The translations under genes and the position numbers were made by a program. DNA of 41,839 nucleotides from Chthoniobacterales bacterium (GTDB lineage Bacteria; Verrucomicrobiota; Verrucomicrobiia; Chthoniobacterales; UBA10450). This document shows positions 35,896-41,839 of the stretch, one piece after another (the stretch's first letter is position 1; each line of letters opens with the position of its first letter). The stretch lies in contig JACDGM010000030.1 of assembly GCA_013815325.1 (NCBI GenBank), forward strand, positions 1-41,839, read 5' to 3'. The notes below the pieces were generated by a model. That model was not told the origin of the DNA. It was given only the letters and a program-made list of their open reading frames with translations, and made no database searches.

Positions 35896-36894
35896 TCACG
35901 CGCCGATCTCGCGCAACGCCGCCAGCTCCGCTTCCACCATTTCGCGGACGAGTTCATTAAACGTGCTACGCGGACGCCAGCCGAGGGTGCGCTCGATTTT
36001 TTCGCTCGAGCCCACCAGCCTGCACGGCTCAGTCGGACGCTCGAAGGCCTGGTCGTGTTTTACGTATTTCTCGCAATCGAGATCGACCACGGCAAAGGCT
36101 GCTTCGGCGAATTCCTGCACCGAATGGCTCTCTCCCGTCGCGACCACATAATCATCGGGCTCGTCATGTTGCAGCATCAGCCACATCGCTTCGACGTAAT
36201 CCCGCGCATGCCCCCAATCGCGCCGCGTCGAAGTGTTGCCAAGGACCAATTCGCTCTCCTCGCCGCGGCTGATCCGCGCCGCCGCGCGCGCAATCTTGCG
36301 GGTCACGAAATTTTCGCCGCGGCGTGCGGACTCATGATTGTAAAGAATACCGTTGCAAACAAATAGCCCGTAAGCCTGCCGGTAAACGCGAGCAAGCTGC
36401 GTCGCAAAAGCCTTCGCGCAACCATAGGGGCTGGCCGGCCGCAGCGGCGTCTCTTCCGTTTGCGGCGACTCGGCCGCCGCGCCGAAAATCTCCGAGCTGG
36501 AGGCGTGATAAAAGCGCAGCGGCTGCGCATGATCGCGCGAAATCTCGAGCAAGCGCAACGTCGCCATCGCGACCTCCTCCGAAGTCGACTCCGGAATTTC
36601 GAAGCTCAACCCGACATGGCTCTGACCGGCGAGATGATAAACTTCGGCCGGCTGCACCTGAGCGAAAATTCGTCGTAGCGTTGTCCCATCCGACAGATCG
36701 CCGTAATGCAAAAAGAGCCGGGTCCCGTAGATGGATTCATCGCCGCGCAGATGTTCGATGCGCGAGCGCACCAGATTACTCGTTCGCCTAACGACACCAT
36801 GAACGGCATAGCCTTTCGCGAGAAGCAGTTCGGCCAGATAGGAGCCATCCTGGCCGGTGATGCCAGTAATGAGCGCGCGCTTTGCCTCGTTCAT
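35896..36894 (-). CDS. gmd: GDP-mannose 4,6-dehydratase-like NAD(P)-dependent sugar nucleotide enzyme
   Basis: Gmd converts GDP-mannose to GDP-4-keto-6-deoxymannose, the precursor of GDP-fucose and related sugars in surface polysaccharides. The 332-residue protein starts with the Rossmann motif ALITGITGQDGSYLAELLLAKGYAVHGVVRR, a Gmd hallmark. It has YHLAGQSHVGLSFEIPEST, HASSSEIFG, the catalytic Tyr-X3-Lys in SPYGCAKAFATQL, ILYNHESARRGENFVTRKI and GNTSTRRDWGHARDYVEAMWLMLQ. It is slightly shorter than the usual 345-370 residues. A closely related dehydratase cannot be excluded. Confidence 0.88.
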   Translation of the reverse strand: MNEAKRALITGITGQDGSYLAELLLAKGYAVHGVVRRTSNLVRSRIEHLRGDESIYGTRLFLHYGDLSDGTTLRRIFAQVQPAEVYHLAGQSHVGLSFEIPESTSEEVAMATLRLLEISRDHAQPLRFYHASSSEIFGAAAESPQTEETPLRPASPYGCAKAFATQLARVYRQAYGLFVCNGILYNHESARRGENFVTRKIARAAARISRGEESELVLGNTSTRRDWGHARDYVEAMWLMLQHDEPDDYVVATGESHSVQEFAEAAFAVVDLDCEKYVKHDQAFERPTEPCRLVGSSEKIERTLGWRPRSTFNELVREMVEAELAALREIGA

Positions 36895-36979
36895 AATCGA
36901 TCAATGACTCAATAGGGCCAGGGCGACAAGCAGAAGCTCGCCTCGCGTGTCGCCGGAGCCGAGCGACGTTGCGCTGAGG

Positions 36980-37003
36980 GCAGCGCCCGCTACAAGGCGC
37001 TGC
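36980..37003. repeat. Hairpin in the divergent spacer between gmd and the S46 peptidase
   Basis: GCAGCGCC (36980-36987) and GGCGCTGC (36996-37003) form a perfect 8-bp stem around an 8-nt loop (CGCTACAA). The surrounding GAGGGCAGCGCCCGCTACA resembles the small palindromic repeats seen elsewhere in the window. It could sit in the leader of either divergent gene. No T tract is present. Confidence 0.5.
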
Positions 37004-37077
37004 GATGTTCGCCGGTAAACCATCACGGCGGCGCGAAGCAAAGCTTGGCAGGGCGAGCCGGCTCTCTAGACTAGGCC

Positions 37078-39165
37078 ATGATCTCGCTTCGCCCGTTGGC
37101 CGTTTTTCTGTCGTTGGGCGTAACTCTTGCCGCGGCCCGCGGCGATGAAGGCATGTGGCTCTTCAACGCCCCGCCGAAGGAACAGTTACAGCAGAAATAC
37201 CATTTCGACCCGACCCCGCAATGGCTCGACCATCTGCAGAAGGCAAGCGTCCGTTTTAACTCCGGTGGCAGTGGTTCCTTCATTTCCGCGGATGGTCTTG
37301 CCATCACGAACCACCACGTTGGCGCCGACACTTTGCAGAAGCTGAGCAGCGCCGAGCACAATTATTTGCACGACGGCTTCTACGCCAGGACGCAGGCGGA
37401 CGAACAACGCGCGCTCGACCTCGAGCTCAACGTCCTCGAATCGATCGAAGATGTGACCGAGCGCGTCAATGCCGCGATCAAGCCCTCGATGAACGCGGAC
37501 GCCGCCCTCACCGCGCGGCGCGCGATCATCGCCCAGATCGAGAAGGAGTCGAAAGACAAGACCGGCTTGCGCAGCAACGTTATTACCCTTTACGAAGGCG
37601 GCTCCTATCAGCTTTATCGTTACAAAAGGTACACCGATGTGCGGCTTGTTTTCGCGCCCGAGCAGCAGGCCGCCTTCTACGGCGGCGATCCGGATAACTT
37701 CGAGTATCCGCGCTACGACCTCGATATCTGTATCTTTCGCGTTTACGAACATGACAAGCCCGCTCACATCGACAACTACCTCAAGTTTAATTCCGCCGGC
37801 CCAAAGGAAGGCGACTTGGTTTTTGTGAGCGGCAACCCTGGCGGCACAGATCGCGAACTCAGTCTCTCCGTCCTCACTGATGCGCGCGACCGGCAGCTCC
37901 CGCAGAGGATGGCTGTGCTTTACCGCCGGGAAGTGAACCTCACCAGTTACAGCGAGCGTTCGCTCGAAAACGCCCGGCGCGCACGCGACGATCTCTTCGG
38001 CGTGCAAAACAGCCGCAAGGCCCTTAAAGGACGGCTCGAGGGCTTGCTCGACCCCCCCATCTTTGAGAAGTTGCAAGCCGACGAAACAAAGTTGCGCCAG
38101 GAGATGCAGGCGCGCGCCGGCCAGGACGCAAAGTTCCAGGAGGGACTTGCGGCCTACGATAAAATCGCCGCGGCCCAAGCAGCCATCATTAAGACAGCGC
38201 CCGTTTACGACTACTACGAAAGGGAACTGGGATTTAACAGCACGCTCGCCCACTATGCGCGCCTACTGGCGCGCGCCCCGGAGGAACGAGCGAAGCCCAA
38301 CGGCGAGCGGCTCCCAGAGTTTCGGGAAAGTTCCAGCGACTCTCTCGAGCTACAGCTCTTTTCCACCGAGCCGATCTATGACGATCTTGAAGAGTTACAA
38401 CTAACAGATTCTCTCACTGACCTCACCGACCACTTGGGCGCGGAGGATCCGATGGTGAAGAAAGTCTTGGCCGGCAAATCACCCGCCGCCCGCGCCACGG
38501 AACTCGTCACGGGGACGAAGCTGAAGGATCTTGCATTTCGTAAGAAACTCTACGCCGGCGACAGCGCTGCCATCAAGGCGGCGAACGATCCCCTGCTTAA
38601 CCTTACGCTTCTGATTGACCCAATCGCGCGGGCGGCGCGTAAGACTGTTGATACCAATGACGAGGCGAAGCAACAGGCTTACGCGCAGATCGCCAGGGCG
38701 CGTTTCGCGATCAAAGGAACGAGCAGTTATCCGGACGCCACCTTTACTCTCCGCCTCGCCTACGGCACCGTCCGCGGCTATGAGGAAAACGGAAAACAGG
38801 TTCCGGCCTTTACCGACTTCAGCGGCCTCTATCAGCGCTCCGCCGAGCACCAGAACAAGGAGCCTTTCGAGCTGCCGCAACGCTGGATCGCCCGCAAAGA
38901 TCAACTCTCGTTAGGCACAAACTTCGACTTCGTTTGCGACGCTGACATCATCGGCGGCAACAGTGGCAGTCCCGTCGTGAACCGGGCGGGCGAATTTGTC
39001 GGCATCATCTTTGACGGCAACATCCAATCACTCGTGCTCGACTATGTCTATGACGACGCGCAAGCGCGCGCCGTCTCGGTCGATTCCGCCGCGATCGGCG
39101 AAGCGCTCCGCAAAGTCTACGACGCCGGCCCGCTGGCTGACGAGATCGAAGGCAAAACGAAATAG
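37078..39165 (+). CDS. Secreted S46 family dipeptidyl-peptidase (DPP7/DPP11-like)
   Basis: S46 peptidases are serine exopeptidases that remove dipeptides in the periplasm. The 695-residue protein has a signal peptide (MISLRPLAVFLSLGVTLAAARG), then DEGMWLFNAPP. A chymotrypsin-like fold follows: GSGSFISADGLAITNHHVG (His80), GDPDNFEYPRYDLDICIFRVYE with a candidate catalytic Asp, VSGNPGGTDR and the nucleophile in DIIGGNSGSPVVNRAGEFVG (Ser629). A helical insertion occupies about 240-580, as in DPP7/DPP11. With the S9 peptidase it suggests use of external peptides. Specificity (DPP7 versus DPP11) cannot be read by eye. Confidence 0.93.
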   Translation: MISLRPLAVFLSLGVTLAAARGDEGMWLFNAPPKEQLQQKYHFDPTPQWLDHLQKASVRFNSGGSGSFISADGLAITNHHVGADTLQKLSSAEHNYLHDGFYARTQADEQRALDLELNVLESIEDVTERVNAAIKPSMNADAALTARRAIIAQIEKESKDKTGLRSNVITLYEGGSYQLYRYKRYTDVRLVFAPEQQAAFYGGDPDNFEYPRYDLDICIFRVYEHDKPAHIDNYLKFNSAGPKEGDLVFVSGNPGGTDRELSLSVLTDARDRQLPQRMAVLYRREVNLTSYSERSLENARRARDDLFGVQNSRKALKGRLEGLLDPPIFEKLQADETKLRQEMQARAGQDAKFQEGLAAYDKIAAAQAAIIKTAPVYDYYERELGFNSTLAHYARLLARAPEERAKPNGERLPEFRESSSDSLELQLFSTEPIYDDLEELQLTDSLTDLTDHLGAEDPMVKKVLAGKSPAARATELVTGTKLKDLAFRKKLYAGDSAAIKAANDPLLNLTLLIDPIARAARKTVDTNDEAKQQAYAQIARARFAIKGTSSYPDATFTLRLAYGTVRGYEENGKQVPAFTDFSGLYQRSAEHQNKEPFELPQRWIARKDQLSLGTNFDFVCDADIIGGNSGSPVVNRAGEFVGIIFDGNIQSLVLDYVYDDAQARAVSVDSAAIGEALRKVYDAGPLADEIEGKTK

Positions 39166-39575
39166 CAAGCTGACGCTGGAGCTTGGGAATCCGGGTTAGG
39201 CAGCGCAGGAACGTAAACAATGTCTCTGGGAGGAGTCTTTGCCATCGAGCGGGGGACAAGCGCGGACAAAGGCAAAAAGTTGCCGTATGCAAAAAACACC
39301 TTGTGGAGGTTTTGTTGTCTCCAAAGCTGTAGCGATGGTTTCATACCGAGTTGCCAGATCGCGGTTGACTAACGAGCGGAAATTTGCCGACGACGAAGCC
39401 GTCAGCCGGACTGCGGCAGTCCTTGTGACGCGGCAGCTGTGGTGCCCGCCGAGTACTATCGGAGTCGAGATGCACTTTCATCCGTTACCGATGCCAATTA
39501 GCTGGTTGTTGTCCTGAAACGCGCCCAGCGGCTTTCGGTTGATCGTTCCCCGCCAGCGTGGAAACCTCATCGGTC
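39166..39575. other. Intergenic stretch before trpS
   Basis: About 410 bp with no frame that looks like a protein; the longest plus-strand frame (39239-39517) lacks a credible start context and composition. CAAGCT/AGCTTG arms at about 39169-39188 form only a weak stem after the peptidase stop. Two mismatched versions of the recurrent octamer occur (39194 and 39368). Confidence 0.5.
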
Positions 39576-40538
39576 ATGCGCATTCTTTCTGGCATCCAAC
39601 CGAGCGGCGCGCTCCATATCGGAAATTATTTCGGCATGATGCAGCCGGCGATTGCGCTCCAGGCGCAGGGCGAGGCTTTTTATTTCATCGCCGATTATCA
39701 TGCCCTAACGACGCTGCACGATCCCGCCGCGCTGCGCGAAAACAGCCGCCGCCTTGCGCTCGATTTTCTCGCCTGCGGGCTTGATCCGGAGCAGGGCGCG
39801 CTCTTCCGCCAATCGGACGTGCCCCAGGTGACGGAGCTGGCCTGGATTCTGAGCACGGTGACGCCGATGGGGCTTCTCGAGCGTGCGCATTCTTATAAGG
39901 ACAAAATCGCGCGCGGCATGGCGGCGTCGGCCGGGCTTTTCTCCTACCCAGTTTTGATGGCGGCGGACATTTTGATTTACGGCAGCGACTTAGTCCCGGT
40001 CGGCAAGGATCAAAAGCAACATCTCGAAATCGCGCGTGATCTTGCGTTAAAATGGAACGACAAATTTGGTGACGTCTTACGCGTGCCGGAGCCATACATC
40101 CAAGAGAAAACCGAGACGGTGCCCGGCCTCGACGGGCAGAAGATGAGCAAGAGCTACGGCAACACGATCGACATCTTTAGCGACGAAAAGGAGACGCGGA
40201 AACGCGTTATGAGCATCGTGACCGACTCGACGCCGGTCGACGCGCCGAAGAATCCGGACGCGTCGGTGGTCTTCCAGCTTTTCTCGCTTTTTGCGACCGC
40301 GGAAGAGGCGGCGGAAATGCGCGCGGCGTTTGCGCAGGGCGGACGCGGTTACGGCGATTTTAAGAAGCAGTTTTTTGGAAAACTCTGGCGATATTTCGAG
40401 CCCATGCGGGAGCGCCGGGGAGAGATTATCGCGCAACCGGGTTACATCGATGAGGTGCTCGCCAAAGGCGCGAATCGCGCGAACGCGATCGCGGATGAAG
40501 TGATGGCGCGCGTGCGTAACGCCGTCGGGCTCCGCTAA
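39576..40538 (+). CDS. trpS: Tryptophanyl-tRNA synthetase
   Basis: TrpRS charges tRNA-Trp. The 320-residue class I enzyme starts at the ATG at 39576 (MRILSGIQPSGALHIGNYFG), matching the family start; the in-frame start at 39558 adds six residues. The HIGN signature lies near residue 15, SDVPQVTELAWIL in the middle, YPVLMAADILIYGSDLVPVGKDQKQHLEIARDLA next, and the KMSKS loop at 189-193. The octamer at 39704 reads Leu-Thr within FIADYHALTTLHDP. Confidence 0.95.
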   Translation: MRILSGIQPSGALHIGNYFGMMQPAIALQAQGEAFYFIADYHALTTLHDPAALRENSRRLALDFLACGLDPEQGALFRQSDVPQVTELAWILSTVTPMGLLERAHSYKDKIARGMAASAGLFSYPVLMAADILIYGSDLVPVGKDQKQHLEIARDLALKWNDKFGDVLRVPEPYIQEKTETVPGLDGQKMSKSYGNTIDIFSDEKETRKRVMSIVTDSTPVDAPKNPDASVVFQLFSLFATAEEAAEMRAAFAQGGRGYGDFKKQFFGKLWRYFEPMRERRGEIIAQPGYIDEVLAKGANRANAIADEVMARVRNAVGLR

Positions 40539-40653
40539 GCCGCTGGCGCTTTGTTCTGTGGGAGGTTTGGGTGGCTTCGAGCGCGGTAGGCGCGGAAACT
40601 TTATAGAACTAGAATCCGCAGCAACAGTCGTTCGCCTGATTTGCTTTTAGTCC

Positions 40654-40719
40654 TACACCTACACTTGCACTTATACTCTTTCTGCGCAGGTGAAGGGTGT
40701 AAATGTAAGTGTAAGTGTC
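40654..40719. terminator. Imperfect long hairpin between convergent trpS and PIN-TRAM genes
   Basis: The left arm 40654-40676 (TACACCTACACTTGCAC...) and right arm 40697-40719 (...AAATGTAAGTGTAAGTGT) pair at about 18 of 23 positions around a 20-nt loop. Both arms are built from a 6-bp repeating unit (ACTTAC-like). It lies between convergent gene ends and may act as a bidirectional terminator, although there is no T tract. Confidence 0.5.
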
Positions 40720-40801
40720 CGCGCGTCCGGAATCGGAGAAGCCAGCCCTTCGCAGACTTCTCTAACGGATGCGAAGCAAGGGCCGGGCTTTCCAACAACG
40801 T

Positions 40802-41839
40802 CTATACGGCGGTGGCTTTCGCCTCCAAGGGCACACGGATTTTGGCGTTCTCTTTCAGCTCTGCGAAAATCAGGCGGCCGCCCCCGGTCTGCAACGCGCT
40901 CGATACGACCACGCTTGCGACACGACCGATGTGCGGCCGGCCGTGATTTACGACGATCATCGTGCCGTCTGGCAAATAGCCGACTGCTTGATGCGGGTCA
41001 CGGCCTTCCTTCACCAGATTCAGATCGAGCTCGTCGCCCGCCACCACCACCGGCCGTAAGGCGCGCGCCAGGTCGGCCAGATTCAAGACCGGCACCTGCT
41101 GCAAGCGCGCTACCTGGCAAAGCGGCTGATCGTTAGTCAAAAGACGCGCCTGCAGCACTTTCGCCACCCGCACGAGGCGCGCGTCCACCCCGAGGGCGGC
41201 ATCGTCGGCGCTATCGTGGATCGTTAGGTCGATCTCGCGCCCCCGTTGCAATTGGTTAAGAATTTCGAGGCCGCGGCGGCCACGCTCGCGTTTGATGTTG
41301 TCACGCGAATCAGCCAGGAGCTGCAACTCTCCGAGGACGAAACGCGGCACGATGAGTGAGCGGCTGAGAAAACCGGTCGCGCAAAGATCGGCGATGCGTC
41401 CGTCGATGATGACGTTGGTATCGATGACGAGCGGCTCGTGCTGGGTGGTCTCGCGCGCGAAGCGTACGTAGGGGATGATGAGGGAGAATTCGTCGCGATT
41501 ACTGCGCATCGCCAGCATCGTGCCGAGATAACCAAAGGCGCAATAAACGACGAGACGCGCGGCCCACTGTGTGAATTCCGATTGGTAGCGCAGGACCTGT
41601 GACGACAAGAGGAGGTTGGCGAAAAAGAGGCCCAGGAGCAGGCCGAGTGTCGCGGACGAAAACGCGCGGAGGGAAAAGCCTTTGAGCAGGCGATCCACGA
41701 GCACAAGCGCGAGCCCAAAGATGAGGCCGATGAGCAGCCCGCGCAGCGGGTTATCCATCGCCTCCGCCGTGACGCTCGAACCGACCGCGGCGCAGAAGGT
41801 GACGAAGAGCACCCGCAGGAGATTGACGGTGAGTTGCGT
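40802..41839 (-). CDS. PIN-TRAM domain membrane protein, YacL-like (5' end outside window)
   Basis: PIN domains are Mg2+-dependent ribonuclease folds. The visible 345 residues begin upstream of the window edge; a GTG at 41812 is an internal alternative start. Four hydrophobic segments occupy about the first 110 residues (GLLIGLIFGLALVLVDRLL, TLGLLLGLFFANLLL, RLVVYCAFGYLGTMLAM). The PIN domain follows, with acidic residues in PLVIDTNVIIDGRIADL and ARLVRVAKVLQARLLTNDQPL. A C-terminal TRAM module ends the protein (VVVAGDELDLNLVKEGRDPHQAVGYLPDGTMIVV). This order matches Bacillus YacL, of uncertain function. The octamer at 41221 lies inside. Confidence 0.9.
   Translation of the reverse strand, partial: TQLTVNLLRVLFVTFCAAVGSSVTAEAMDNPLRGLLIGLIFGLALVLVDRLLKGFSLRAFSSATLGLLLGLFFANLLLSSQVLRYQSEFTQWAARLVVYCAFGYLGTMLAMRSNRDEFSLIIPYVRFARETTQHEPLVIDTNVIIDGRIADLCATGFLSRSLIVPRFVLGELQLLADSRDNIKRERGRRGLEILNQLQRGREIDLTIHDSADDAALGVDARLVRVAKVLQARLLTNDQPLCQVARLQQVPVLNLADLARALRPVVVAGDELDLNLVKEGRDPHQAVGYLPDGTMIVVNHGRPHIGRVASVVVSSALQTGGGRLIFAELKENAKIRVPLEAKATAV

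Noticed and set aside
37186..38253. A 355-codon open frame antisense to the S46 peptidase
   Set aside because: The plus-strand gene has full S46 catalytic motifs and a signal peptide. The antisense frame is a by-product of GC-rich codon use and has no domain.

Overview
This is a GC-rich bacterial chromosomal segment of 41.8 kb. The gene mix suggests a Gram-negative, probably soil-dwelling member of the Verrucomicrobiota (Chthoniobacterales-like). The clues are an hprK-ptsH-ptsI regulatory phosphotransfer cluster with no sugar permease, secreted S9 and S46 peptidases, FabI, a REP-associated transposase with palindromic repeats, and HupE/UreJ-like and DUF6941-like proteins. The assignment is an inference from gene content; there is no rRNA in the window.

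Layout. 1-3.7 kb (minus): the N-terminal half of carB, running in frame into a REP-associated tyrosine transposase that leaves the window, then sufE and a thiosulfate sulfurtransferase. 3.8-4.9 kb: an Xre/RES toxin-antitoxin pair and tRNA-Thr(CGT). 4.9-7.8 kb (minus): a tightly coupled purS-purQ-bioD(pseudogene)-flavoprotein disulfide reductase operon, divergent from fabI. 8.8-10.2 kb (minus): nrdR, an unknown protein and a HIT hydrolase, with overlapping reading frames. 10.4-16.6 kb (plus): S9 peptidase, thiolase, TPR protein and a Yellow/MRJP-like secreted protein. 16.8-28.7 kb: accessory-looking genes (HAD phosphatase, DUF72, low-complexity secreted protein, ICMT-like methyltransferase, several frameshifted surface/secreted genes, a frameshifted cation/proton antiporter, HupE/UreJ-like protein). 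28.8-41.8 kb: core genes hprK-ptsH-ptsI, uppS, purA, uppP, glnB, gmd-like, an S46 peptidase, trpS and a PIN-TRAM membrane protein.

The most striking signal is not a gene. The octamer TCGTTAGG (complement CCTAACGA, usually extended to TCGTTAGGC) occurs 37 times by my hand count, where about one is expected by chance. It lies mostly inside genes, in both orientations, and uses codons such as TTA and CTA. Its spacing of about 1.1 kb resembles DNA uptake sequences of naturally transformable bacteria. It is nearly absent from 17.3-28.1 kb, the same segment that holds accessory and frameshifted genes, which fits recently acquired DNA. It also forms a perfect 16-bp palindrome at one gene end and supplies stop codons to several genes.

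Two other structures stand out: the in-frame carB-transposase reading frame flanked by 31-bp inverted repeats, and a roughly 530-bp non-coding array at 23.04-23.56 kb in which AT-rich and GC-rich blocks alternate about every 21 bp.
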